A stretch of 64,000 nt of DNA. Source: Cordilura impudica (taxonomy: Eukaryota > Arthropoda > Insecta > Diptera > Scathophagidae). The position numbers were made by a program, and so were the translations under genes. The stretch's first letter is position 1; each line of letters opens with the position of its first letter. Under the pieces are notes generated by a model. The model was not told the DNA's origin. It searched no databases and worked only from the letters and a program-made list of their open reading frames with translations. The DNA is taken from NCBI GenBank assembly GCA_963682025.1, contig OY821517.1, positions 293,089,670 to 293,153,669 on the forward strand. Direction: 5' to 3'. Positions 44,561-55,486 of the stretch are shown here, in pieces.

Positions 44561-45579
44561 TGATCATAAATGTGAAAAAGTGAGCGCGATATAACAGTCC
44601 GTTTGGCAGCTAACCATTTCGTAAGTTTTATCTAAGCAAATCAAACATCTTTTACATGTATTTGTACATGCGTGTGTTTAATGAGTTGAATCAATCATAA
44701 GTATTATAAGTATTTTCTTAAAATTATAAATCCAATTTATATGATTTATGAATCAAAAGAATTTGGGATGGTATGAGTATGATGTTGACGTCTGATTCAT
44801 GTTTATTGCTACTTATACTTATAAATCAAGATTACTGTGAGTATGAGTGCATCAGAGTAGTGTAATTTCTACTTTTTTGTACTTAAAATTTTATGCGTGA
44901 CTAATAGTAGCGAACAAATGATTTACTGCTGATCTCTAGTAATGCTAACGAGTCTGTGCAGAAAAGTTGATATTCACTCGCAGTTTCTTTTCATATAAAC
45001 TTAAATTATAACGTAATTTCTAGATTTACGAGACATTTTTAAGGTATTATTCCTATCCTTTCCCCAGAATTTGTCAGGATTATAATGCATCACACGATTT
45101 TGTTGATTTAAATTTTTGGGCATTGATAGTAAAACGCTTTTTTATTGATTCGTTAATTAACGAATTTTTGTTGTTTCTAAATTAATTTGTTTCTTATTTA
45201 TTATCAGCTGAAGACATAAATCTGTATTTGTTTTTTTATTTGCCATCTTTTTTTTAGAAAATCTACAGCTGCGGATCCTGATGTATATATTGTATCCATG
45301 TTGAGGTGAAAAGTCATTTTCTTTGGGCGGGGCGGGTAAATGGGTGGCATTGTAGGTTGTTTTAAAAGTTAATATTTCTCTTATATTTCTTAAAAATTTT
45401 ACTAATCACTTAAGTCCCTAAAATGTAACTTTTAAGCTGGCCTCTGCTATACTTTTTTCAGAAAATTATTAATGAATAAGAACTCAAGGCTAATAATTTA
45501 ATAGGTAAATGAATTCATGTGAATCTTCGATATTCAATAGCTTGCTTGTATTTAATTATTCTACATATAGCTAGATAAA
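44561..45579. other. Unassigned AT-rich sequence
   Basis: No gene. GGGCGGGGCGGGTAAATGGG near 45326 recalls the GGGCG repeat family; otherwise nothing was recognised. Confidence 0.35.
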
Positions 45580-46352
45580 ACAAGTAAAAAAATTATAGTC
45601 GGTCTAGCCCGACTATATGATACCCTATACCATGGTTTAGAGACCCTATTTCTTCGGTCCAACTAGTTGGATATAGCAAATAAGCACAAAAAAATTTGGG
45701 TGGCATTTTTACTAATTTTTTTCGCTGCAGATATGAAAAAGTTCATATCGGATATTGTATTTATATGGGGACTAGGTCGAAAAATGGACCGATCCTGACC
45801 ATATTTGGTAAAGTCACTTATACTTTGAAAAAATATATACAAACCAAATTTTATAAAAAACTGTGCAATATTTTTGTTTTTTGATGGATTTAAGTGAAGA
45901 TCGGGAAGCAGCTCTATATGGGGACTATGACTAAGAATTTTCCTAAAGGGATTATTTTTGAACTACTGATTAATGGATGTAATAAACACATACAAACCCA
46001 ATTTGACTGAGATCTATATGATAATTTGGAACTTATGGCAATTTATGTCGATTTCATAGGGGTCATTTGTATGGGGACTAGGTCTGAACATGGACCGATT
46101 CTCACGAATTTCAATAGCGTTCATTCCATTGCCGATGAAAGCTTATATACCAAATTTCATCTATATATATTCATATTTGCGACATGTAGTTTGATTACAA
46201 AGTTTACATGGACACACAGACGAACGGACGAATCAAAAAGTGATTCTAAGTCGATCGGTATAATTAAAGTTGTTTCTAGGACGAATATTTTTGGTTGTTA
46301 CAAACAGCAGCACAAAGTCATTATACCCAAACCACATAGTGGTATAGGTATA
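45580..46352 (+). mobile_element. DINE-1-like element, copy X8
   Basis: ACAAGTAAAAAAATTATAG start, AGTCGGTCTAGCCCGACT palindrome, TACCCTATACCATGG, a short (GACGAACG) core near 46217, and end CACATAGTGGTATAGGTATA. The (GTCY)n core is reduced compared with X9 and X10. Confidence 0.8.
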
Positions 46353-47328
46353 TTATATGACATATTTCATGACAAAATCAAAAAATTCTCTAACACTTTA
46401 GTGACCACTTTTCTTTATTAAGAAATTATTCCGAAGGTAATTTTAGAATAAAAGCAAAATTTGATCACAAAAAAAAAAAAAAAAATTGTTTATGAGTCGC
46501 AATTCGCTTCGTTTTTAATTGAAGAAATATTTTAAACGCATAAGTGTTACCCTTATAAATATACTTTATATACAAAAGTATTAACTTGACCCCCATTTTA
46601 ACTTTTTCCATTAGTTGAAAGTAAAAATAACAAAAAATGGTTGTTGACCCCACAAAAAGAAGACAGAGAAATTGGGTCAAAATACGAACAAAACAACTCT
46701 TAACGCGAATAAAACAAATTTAACAATTTATCACGAAACACATTACAACGTTTAACTGTTTGCTTGTAGGTTTGCCTGTTCTTTAAAGTGACTATAAAGG
46801 GTACTTCACAATCTACAATGAAGAACAGACTTGGTTCTTTTTTTCAATATTTTAATATTTTTTATTTTTGTTGATGTTTAAGATAAATTATTCTTTAATT
46901 TGGTCCTTTTTTTTAAATGTGTTATTGTAATTCAATGGAACATTTTTTTTTTTTCAAAAGTTTTAATGAGTTTTCAGTTTTCTGTTAGACTTAACTAACC
47001 ATCTACTTGCCGGATAAAGGAAATGTCTTACACCATAACAAAAATGTGTTTAAAAAAATATTTAATATATTTTTATTAAAATAAATATATTAAGCAGAAT
47101 TTTTTCAATGCACGAATATTGTCGGGTCGCACAAATTTTCTTTTGCCTTTTTGTATTATGAACTATCAAAAGCTAAAATTAGACCGAATGACTAAGAATC
47201 GCTATTTAAACTTGACCTTGTTGCTTTGAAGGTTGTTTTCAAATAAAATAAATATGTCTTTATTGACTCTGTTGAGAAAATTTGGTTTGAACTATTCTCC
47301 AGGTCTTCACTGTAATATTTGCGTTGTT
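46353..47328. other. Unassigned AT-rich sequence
   Basis: No coding region; poly(A) and poly(T) runs at 46470 and 46945. Confidence 0.35.
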
Positions 47329-47480
47329 ATACCCTTCACATCACTGTGTGCCATTCCGTTTGTTATAACTAAAAACAAATCTGGACCCCAAAACATATAA
47401 GGATTTGGATGGAAAAATCTTAACATTTTTAGAATGTAATAACAAGGAAACCATTGAACCGAGAGCTTCGATTTTTCTAT
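47329..47480 (-). mobile_element. DINE-1-like fragment (family Y)
   Basis: TTATACCCTTCACATCACTG then TGCCATTCCGTTTGTTATAA and TCTGGACCCCAAAACATATA match the left part of the variant at 35556. Confidence 0.55.
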
Positions 47481-47887
47481 TTAATTCAAATTATATTAAA
47501 GCTTACAAAAAGATAATTTTTATAATTTTAATCACTACTTATGAACTTATGGATCTCTTACGACAACCTTTCCATTAAGGATTTTATGTTGGTTTCTGTC
47601 ACTTTTTTTTTTTTTTTTTACTATCAATAAGTCATTGATTTTCTTATTTCTAAAACAATTTTGAGTTACTATCGTTAAGAGATTACAGCAAATAATAACA
47701 TAATTTATTAATATAAGTTACATTTTTTAAACATATTATTCTAGAATATAGGAAAAAGATAGTATGAAAAATCCTACATATAACTAATATCACAAAAAAA
47801 AAAAAAATTTAAATAAAAGGGGAGGTTTGAAAAATTTTTATTAAACAAAAAAACTAATTAAGTCTATACCAGAGTGTATAGAATCAA

Positions 47888-48514
47888 TTAGCCCATGCTA
47901 TGTAAACCTCTCAAATGGGCAAAATTTGACCTTCTGCATCTATAATTGAATGCCAGTGTCAGATCCCTAATTAACGTTTCGATAGTTTTTTGCCCTGTCA
48001 TTCTATGCAATTCTTTAGTGGGAAATCGTCTTGGTAAATTAAGTATTATCTTCAAATTTTTATTTTGAATTATTTGAATACGTTTCTTGTGGGTTTTCGC
48101 GCAATCTTTCCAAACAATACATCCATATGTAAGAATAGGTCTGATACATAACTTGTATAAAAGAAGTTTGTTTTTAATACTCAGTTTCGATTTTCTATTA
48201 AGACGACGATACAGAGTTCGACCACAACGAAGTGCTCGTAAAGAAACATTTATTAAATGTTCCTTGAAAGTCAGTTTTTCATCTAGTGTTATGCCAAGAT
48301 ATTTAATTGATTTTGACGAAGCAATTTCCTTTCCCTCTAGAAACAATTTAAGGGAGGGATTTCTCTTAGGAGATTTATTAAACGGAAACAAAATCGCTTG
48401 AGATATCTCTTCGTTAATTTTAATTTTGCACTTGGTGAAGTATTTGGATGCGGAGATGATGCATACGCTTTACAATAGCATTCGAAACATTTGCGTGTGA
48501 AATGAATGCGCTGT
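47888..48514 (-). pseudogene. J element reverse transcriptase, C-terminal part
   Basis: Begins at the cut catalytic motif: the residues after the insertion read DSAFISHANVSNAIVKRMH, then after a shift MFPFNKSPKRNP, IKYLGITLDEKLTFKEHL, LYKLCIRPILTYGCIVW and KRIQIIQNKNLKIIL to the stop at 47888. KYLGITLDxKLTFxxH and RPILTYGCxVW are typical post-catalytic blocks of Jockey enzymes. Joined to 51788 it completes YADD. Confidence 0.85.
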
Positions 48515-48519
48515 CGTTG

Positions 48520-48557
48520 CACAGTGGCGCCATTTGAGTTTTTTCGTTGCAAAAATC
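48520..48557 (+). repeat. Transib A left terminus: heptamer, 22-bp spacer, nonamer-like box
   Basis: CACAGTG at 48520-48526, then 22 bp, then GCAAAAATC at 48549-48557. The last box differs from the RSS nonamer ACAAAAACC at two of nine positions. Confidence 0.65.
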
Positions 48558-48839
48558 ATATCTTTTGAACCGAATAACATAATTGAACAGTTTAAACAGC
48601 ATATCATAGATAACTGCTCAGCCTATGAAATGAGCATCTGGAAAGGGTGCTACGCTTTGTAGGGGCCTACTTATGGGTTATCAAAATTAAAATTTGTAGA
48701 AAAATCAATTTTATGGTAACTAAAAAAAATTATTTTTACATTTTTAGATTGTTTTTATTTTTTTTCTTTAGGATTTTATGTTTTAAATTATTACCCAACA
48801 AATTAAAAAAAAAATTACTTCTTTTTAAAATTTATTTTT

Positions 48840-50874
48840 TCAATTTTCTGTAAAATATTCATCACAATTCGTAAGAGAAGGTATATCTAAAAGACTAATC
48901 ATTTCTAAACTATAATTATTTTCTAACTCTATTCGTGACTTCACATGCCGCAGGGAAGAAATAAGTGGATCGGAAGATGCTGCCAACATGTTGAAGAGGT
49001 TAAAGAGGTCATTTTGCCTTACCCTTGATGCTTTGAATATGTTCTGCAATCTATATTTTTTTATAGAATTTGTTAAGAGACTCCTGTGCTTCTTCAGAAA
49101 GCTCTCCAATTGGCAAAGACTGGTACTCAATTATATCTTTGCCATGCTCCAATATTTTATGGATTGGCTGGGTCAACTTCTTCTGTGGATACATTTCTGC
49201 TAAAAGAAATGCAGTTTTCGATGCATATTCTCCATATTTTGTAGAATTGACATGTTCTTTGCAGTTTAAAACATTCAAGATCGTTCCCAATCTTTTCACG
49301 TTTTGATTGTCAATTCCAGTGATTCTAGTTACTGCCTCATCATTTTCAAAAAATCTCCTAGAATTGTGTTTCCATCGTTTGAGTTACCGTATCCGTGCTT
49401 GGGACAGTCTACTTTTAGTCCAACTTGTTTAAAAAAAGCATCCTGTATTTGCTTCTTTCTGATCTTTTCCTTATCCTTTATTGATGTATTTTCATCGAAG
49501 TTTTCCTCCTCTTGTGGTAGGGTATACGCCAGTTTTAGCAAGAACTCCATACACCTTATCCTTGCGTGCAATCGTTTGTAGAATCGTTTAAATTACCAAA
49601 GTTCTTCTGACTCTTTTTGCAAATCGGGCATGACAATGTTGAGGTTGTTCCTGTCAGTTCGTTTACGACTTCTCCGTCAACCATGGTCAGGTGGAACTCG
49701 TAATTGCATTCAATATATTTTCCTTCTCCAATTTGCAGCTTTGTAGGCTTAATCTTGCTTATTTGTTCTTCAATGTCCTTCACCGTGGTCCTTCTGAGTT
49801 CTGCCGATTCCCTTGCAAACTGAAACATTATTGGTCGGCAATAATGCACTGATGACGGACGTGGATTTTTCCAGTGTAGGAAAACATCAAATTTTAGCCG
49901 CAAAGGAACAACAGATGCCATAAACATATTTCCGTCCGATATTGTAGCGTCATCGGAAGATATCCTTTGCTTATAAACGCTTTGTCCGGATGATCCATCG
50001 CAGCCCCATTTGCTGATCAATGTCAGTTTCTCAGGAAGAATTTTCACCTCATTTTCAGGAAGACTCTCCAACAACCGTTTTGCTGTATGGCCCATGAGAT
50101 CCTGCAGATTGGCTTTCACAAAGACTTCCGTAAACTCCGTCTGCAGTGGTCGTGAATTTATTTTGGCTTGCGTAATATGCTTGCATCATGGTAAAACGTC
50201 AGCCCCGTGTAGCATCAAGGATGCCCGTAGTATCTCATATTTTTCTTTGGAAAGTTGTAAGTCCATAAACAAGGCCAAGGAACCATACTTTTTAATGTGT
50301 GCGTTTGTGGGCGTGGGAATGCTTTCCTTAATCCTTTTTAGTCGCAGTGGGCTTGCATCAGCAACAGATTTTGTAATCTGCGACCTAAGTCTTTCACTAT
50401 CCCTTGTATATTTAATAGACAGCGCATCCGATAAATGCTTCGTGGTCAAGTCATTGGTGGCATCGGCAAGTTTCCTCTTTCTTGTGAATATTAAACACTC
50501 CTCAATACTTTTTTTTTGCCTTCCTTTTGCTCCTCTGGTTGATGTGGTGGGTTTATCTACTGCCAATATATCCAGGATGGTGTCTTCATTAAGCCAGTCC
50601 TGGAGTTGAAGTTCTGAATGGTTCGATTAGATTTCACCCATTTTGCCTTAATATTTGCATATATCAGATAAAAATTATTTTTTATAATTTCTCTTCTCTC
50701 AATATGTCCGTATAAGCTATCAAGTTCTTCTAAAGCAGCTTCCGTGAAAAACTTTGGTGTGGTTGACCTTCTAAACAGTTCAAATAATTTTAAATTGTTC
50801 AACGCCATGTTTTCAGTACTTGTTGCGCCAACTTTCAGTCGTAGACTAATCCAGGCATTATGCTTATTTTGCAA
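48840..50874 (-). pseudogene. Transib/RAG1-like transposase relic A
   Basis: Minus-strand frames in order: an N-terminal piece (MQNKHNAWISLRLKVGATS, 50874-50557), LALFMDLQLSKEKYEIL (50300-50230), the first-Asp motif SKWGCDGSSGQSVYKQR (about 50017-49968), PRPSSVHYCRPIMFQF, the second-Asp motif LTMVDGEVVN (about 49688-49660), CPICKKSQ, GLSTLHARIRCMEF (after a shift near 49560), GYGNSNDGNTILGDF, HKILEHGKDIIEY, and the Glu block GELSEEAQESLNKFYKK (about 49115-49055). The end is DPLISSLRHVKSRIE and FTEN near 48840. Two or three cysteines with CPIC spacing match the zinc-binding region. At least four shifts or stops inactivate it. It is clearly homologous to relic B but diverged, so two Transib families are present. 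Confidence 0.78.
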
Positions 50875-51743
50875 TATATAGGCTTATGCTACCATGTCTA
50901 AAAATTTACCTGTTCCCTGCATACATATGGATTTAGGCTGAATTATGCAATTTTGATATTTGCTCGTGTCTAAATAAGATTTGTGCCTACCTGGAGGGAC
51001 CATAAGTCAATATTGTTCTTGACCATTTGTACTCCAAAGTTATTTTTAAGTGAGGTGCGTACCTGCGAATTTCAATGAGTAGTTTTTTGTGCTTCCTGTG
51101 TCTGTAACAGAATATTGAGAGTAGACTTTGGCAGAGGCTCACAGGTAGACAATCGACTTAAAATGCAATTTTCAAACTATTAGATCAAACTACTGTCAGT
51201 CAAAACATGTAAGGGATGCACGCCATACAATTTCTGCAACCATGTCTTTTTAATCTTTTTTTACCTCTAGAAGCCAAACGGGCACGTACGGGCAGATAAA
51301 ACCTTTTGAATTATGTAAAGAAATAATCAAAGAACATGTTTTGCAAATATGGCAAATATAGAAAAATATGGATTTTTTTTATTTTCCGTCAAAGTTGAAA
51401 AATAGTGAAAAAACGGATAGTTTTTAAATAGTGATTTACCAGGAGAAACACAAAGCAAATAGTTAATTTTTTTTTATCATTATACATTTAATAAATACAT
51501 CAATCAACACAAACAAAAAATAAGGCGATTCGTTACATATTTTTCGTGATATTACACCTGAAATCGCAACAAATTGACTAAAAATTGTGTGTTTTTTTGA
51601 AAACCGAAAGTCGGTCAAGTTTGAACGGTTATATCTTCTAAACTAAAAATGTGATATTATTAAGAGTAGCATATTTGAAAGCGTTGAAAAGTTTCCTATA
51701 ACATGGGTTTATTCAAAACTTCGTCGGCGCACATGAAAATTTT

Positions 51744-51782
51744 GATTTTTGCAACCTCGTTTGCTCTACAGGCGCCACTGTG
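51744..51782 (-). repeat. Transib A right terminus: heptamer, 23-bp spacer, nonamer-like box
   Basis: Read on the minus strand: CACAGTG (51782-51776), 23-bp spacer, GCAAAAATC (51752-51744). The spacer differs from the left terminus apart from the GCGCC next to the heptamer and the TT before the nonamer-like box, as expected of a signal with conserved ends and a free middle. Confidence 0.7.
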
Positions 51783-51787
51783 CGTCG

Positions 51788-53100
51788 GCATAAAAAGCCA
51801 CGTCATTACCTGCCGATAATTTGAAGTCAGAAATGTAAATATTATAGAGCAGTGGAGATAAAAAGGAACCCTGAGGCACCCCTGCTGGTATATATTTATC
51901 AGCTGAACGAGCCCCGGCCACTTCGACTACAAATGACCTATCAGAGAGAAAGCTTTTAATTAATTTTATTAGGTATAATAGGCATTGAAGTTTATGAAGC
52001 TTGTATATAAGCCCATTATGCCAAATTGAGTCAAAAGCTTTTTCTATGTCGAGGAAGAGTACTCTTGTGGAGTAACGTCTATTCTTAATGGTTTTTACCA
52101 TGTTGCACGTTTTAACTGGTGGGTAGTAGAATGTTGAGCTCTAAATCCATATTGGCAGCTATGGAGAAGATTATTTTCATCGACGAAATTGCTCAGTCTT
52201 TTCAATATAATTTTTTCAAAAATTTTATCCAGAGAGCTCAGTAAACTGATTGGCCTGTAGCTCGATGGTATATTTGGGTCCTTACCACTTTTTGCAATGG
52301 GAATAACTTTCGCCTTTTTAAATCACGTTGGGAAATGGCCAATCTGAATACAAAAATTATAAAATGTTTTTGTTATGTATTGTTGATCCTGTATTGGAAT
52401 AATTAGTCATTTATTGTTCGGTTTAAGATCATGTATATATTTTTCTAATGAAAGGAAGATAATAATTTTTGTAATGTAAGAGAAATATTAGAAAAAAATT
52501 GAAGACAGCGCTAGATGTATAAAATTTAATCAAGAAATCGTAAGCTGCACTTGGAAGTTTCTTCAGAACCAAGTTGGTTATTTTATCCAAACCTGGGGAC
52601 TTTGTGTTTTTGAGATTTTTAATAAGGAATATAACTTCATCAGAACAAGTAAAAGTGTCTATATTGTTATTAGACGAGTCGTCATCTTCTATTGATATTA
52701 CGACTAAGTTGACTTTTCTATCTATAGAACTATTAAAGTGGGTAATGGTATTGTGAGCTCTAGCGAACTCATCGGCAATAGTGTTGGCAATTTCGACGCT
52801 GTCAGTGACTATACGGTTATTAACGACCAGTTTCTTAATTGAACTGGACTTACCCCTAATAAGTTTTGTAATCTTTCAGAAATTCTTACCTCCAACAGGC
52901 AATTTGAACAGAAATGATCCCCACGCTTCATTTCTAGCAACATTGATGTGGTAGGCAATCATTTTATTCAGTTCTCTGACTATTGCCCGAAACAATGTCT
53001 TTCTGGTGACGTCATTACACCGCTGAAACTTTCGTCTATACATATTTCGCAGAGAAATCATTCGCTTACAATCAGGAGATACCTGGAAATTTATATTTTC
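51788..53100 (-). pseudogene. J element linker and reverse transcriptase, N-terminal part
   Basis: Minus strand: LRNMYRRKFQRCNDVTRKTL and NKMIAYHINVARNEAWGSFL (linker, 53040-52880), a degraded fingers region, then motif A VLFLDIEKAFDSIWHNGL (52055-52000), GVPQGSFLSPLLYNIYISDF (51885-51825), and FYAD at 51799-51788, where the Transib insertion cuts the YADD motif. Several shifts occur between 52880 and 52100. Confidence 0.8.
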
Positions 53101-53497
53101 ACGAGTTCGGTAAGGTATTGATGAACAACAAGCAAAGGTAATCAGGTCAGTAAATTCTTGAATTGATTGGTCAACATTGAGATGGGGTAGCTGATTGTTT
53201 AGGATAGGCGACTGATTAATTTTAGAATCGATTATAATCTTAATCAGGGAATAGTTTTACATGGTCACGGGCAGGTTCGTTAAGGTAAAAGGTAACTGGC
53301 ACGTGGTCATAGTATAATTTGTTAGGATGAGTCTCTAATTCTGAAAACGGAAGTGTAGAGTTAGAAAGCAGAAGGTCAATTGTCGATGGACGTCTATATA
53401 TATTATATTCTGAGGAAAACGAGTGCGGTGGTATGGAAAATATATATAGTAGTTTGACAAATTTTAATGGTCATAAAGAAGTTTACCAGCTCTGTCA

Positions 53498-54828
53498 AAC
53501 TTACAAGTGCACTCCTGAAGAAAATGGAAAAGGGACTTGTAAAATGCAGTAAATATTTTCACAAATGGAAAATCAAAATTAATCCAAACAAGACCCAAGC
53601 AATAATTTTTCCATTCAACAAATCTCCCAAAAGACTGCCAAGACGTCATCTTCCTATTGGAAATCTTAATATATAAAAACGTTGGTGCGTATGTTGGTAC
53701 TCTAATAACTGTTGAACCACTAATGCTAGCGACTTCGTATTCATACCATATGTTCCTTTGGTTCTCCGATTTGCATAACTTTTTTTTTTACTCGATAGGT
53801 GACGCTGGGGTCGAGATTTTCCCAAAAAATTTATTTACGGTCCAATTTAGCTCAAATTCGCAACATATATTATGTACATAAAACTAAAGTTGCTGACAAA
53901 GTTTTTCACCTGTAGGTGGCGCTGGTGTTAAAATATTCAAGAAAACGTATATTTTTATTCAGTCATATTCATAATATTATTAAATCGTGCTTTACTTTTG
54001 CCCGACACTCGGTATTAAAATTTAGATGCAATATAAAATCCAGATGTTTTCTTCGGGCCAGCAACGCGAACCGGACTCAGCTAGTAATACCATAAATGTA
54101 CTTAATCATGTCAAATATCTCGGAGTTGTCTTGGACAAAAAGCTTACTTTTAAACAACATATTATGGCTACGTGCCAAAAAGCTATAAATTCATTTAAAG
54201 CATTATGGCCACTGCTAAATAGATGGTCATTTCTAAACCCCAAAAACAAAAACCTACTCTTCAAAAGTGTTATAAGGCCAATATTAACATACGCGTGTCC
54301 TATTTGGAGTGACGCTGCCAACTGACACCTAAAACGCTTACAAATTATACAAAACAAATATCTTAAAATGATAAATAAAAAGCCCTGGAGGTATCCTACA
54401 AATCTTCTTCATGAAGAAACAGGTTATGAGAAAATTATCGATTTCATAACAAGGATTAACAACAATTATTTTGCCAAAATTGAAAATTCCTCTTACCCAC
54501 TGATAAGAGAATGTAGAGAAGTAACGTAAAATTAAAAAGAAATCACCAAATTGAAAATTATGTGCTTATAGAGGTCTATTATTTCTAATAAACCTCCTAT
54601 AAGGACATAAATATTTTCAGATAGTATTTGAATTTATTAAATCATATAAAGGTTTTTTTCCCTCCCATTTTCCTTTAAAAATCATTAAAAATAAAATAAA
54701 AACTATTTAATATCTTTAGATCCTATATATTATTTGTTGCAATATCTATATGTAAAGATAAGATCTCATATGTGAATATCAAATTTGTTAAAATATGTAA
54801 ATAAAGGATGAATATATAATTGAATTGA
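53498..54828 (+). mobile_element. 5'-truncated Jockey-type LINE inserted in J, with nested Helitron
   Basis: The plus-strand coding relic starts within a reverse transcriptase (KMEKGLVKCSKYFHKWKIKI, NPNKTQAIIFPFNKSPKR), breaks at 53664 for a Helitron, and resumes at 54085 (NTINVLNHVKYLGVVLDKKL, SVIRPILTYACPIWSDAAN, QIIQNKYLKMINKKPWRYP). It ends in a 3' UTR with an AAATAAAGG-type end near 54800. The 13-bp duplication and 5' truncation are typical of target-primed retrotransposition. It is related to J but not identical, so a member of a sister subfamily jumped into J. Confidence 0.85.
53664..54084 (+). mobile_element. Short Helitron (421 bp), same family as 32058-32743
   Basis: Begins TC after A (GGAAA|TCTTAATATATAAAAA) and ends GGACTCAGCTAG before T. 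Closing the gap at A^T restores the host reading frame (PIGN-NTINVLN), which also shows there is no target duplication. The last 90 bp match 32655-32743 closely. Internal repeats TAGGTGRCGCTGG lie at 53797 and 53913. Non-coding. Confidence 0.85.
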
Positions 54829-55486
54829 ACCAGCTCTGTCAGACGTTGGACAATTCCAACTGGTGTGATGAGAGTTAAATTCTCCAAGAATAAAGAAATC
54901 ACAATTGGCAGAAGTTAAAAGATTAATATCTGAGACAAAATCATCAGTATAAAGTGGACAGGAGGCACCTATAAACATTACTTTTCTGTTGCAGATTTCC
55001 ATAGAAATGCATATGTTTTCAAATATTTTAGTATCAAATGATATTTCCCACTTATGCGCTAATGTTGACCTTACGGCTATTGCTACACCACCTCCATGAG
55101 AGGTTCTATCATTTCTTTACACAATATAACCAAGTAAATTGAACTTATGTGTTTCTGTACACAATATAACCAGGTAACTTGAACTTATGGTTTGTTTTTA
55201 AAAAAGTTTCATTAAGAAGCAGAATATCAATATTTTTTTCTCTTAAAAATAAATAAAGTTGAACTGATTGATTGAAGCTTGTAATACCTTGGCAGTTCCA
55301 GTGCATTACATGAAGGCAGTTATTTCTGTTGTTAGATGCTATATTTAAGCAATTGCATTATAACGTTAAGCTGTTCCATTTTTGAAGTACACTTCTGTAG
55401 GTCAGACACAGCATTCGTAAATATGTTGAACAATTCATCGATACTAAATAAGTCATCTCATATGTTGGTTGGTCGAGTAGCTGTTC

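Larger units (their letters stand above)
48520..51782 (-). mobile_element. Transib-type DNA transposon A (3263 bp) inserted in the YADD motif of J
   Basis: Both ends begin CACAGTGGCGCC (48520-48531 and inverted at 51771-51782). The first seven bases equal the consensus heptamer of V(D)J recombination signals. Flanks CGTTG (48515-48519) and CGTCG (51783-51787) are a 5-bp duplication with one mismatch, close to the CGNCG preference known for Transib. Removing the element and one copy restores TAT GCC GAC GAC AGC (YADDS) in the host reverse transcriptase. It encloses a broken minus-strand RAG1-like transposase (50874-48840). Confidence 0.88.
53485..54841. repeat. 13-bp target-site duplication of the inserted LINE
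   Basis: ACCAGCTCTGTCA occurs exactly at 53485-53497 and 54829-54841, bounding the insertion. On the minus strand it encodes part of the D-R-A-G of the J endonuclease. Confidence 0.85.
53222..55330 (-). pseudogene. J element endonuclease domain (split by a LINE insertion)
   Basis: Minus strand from 55330: MHWNCQGITSFNQSVQLYLF, NIDILLLNETFLK (catalytic Glu), a GYIVYRNT block duplicated in tandem (about 55190-55120), HGGGVAIAV, CPLYTDDFVSDIN, ILGEFNSHHTSWNC (catalytic D/N block, here GEFNSH instead of GDFNAH) and SDRAG. There the LINE insertion intervenes, and the frame resumes at 53484 with KLLYDH and then PSTIDLLLS-like residues (in another frame). The D-to-E change in the usual GDFN suggests loss of function, as do the shifts. 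Confidence 0.75.
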
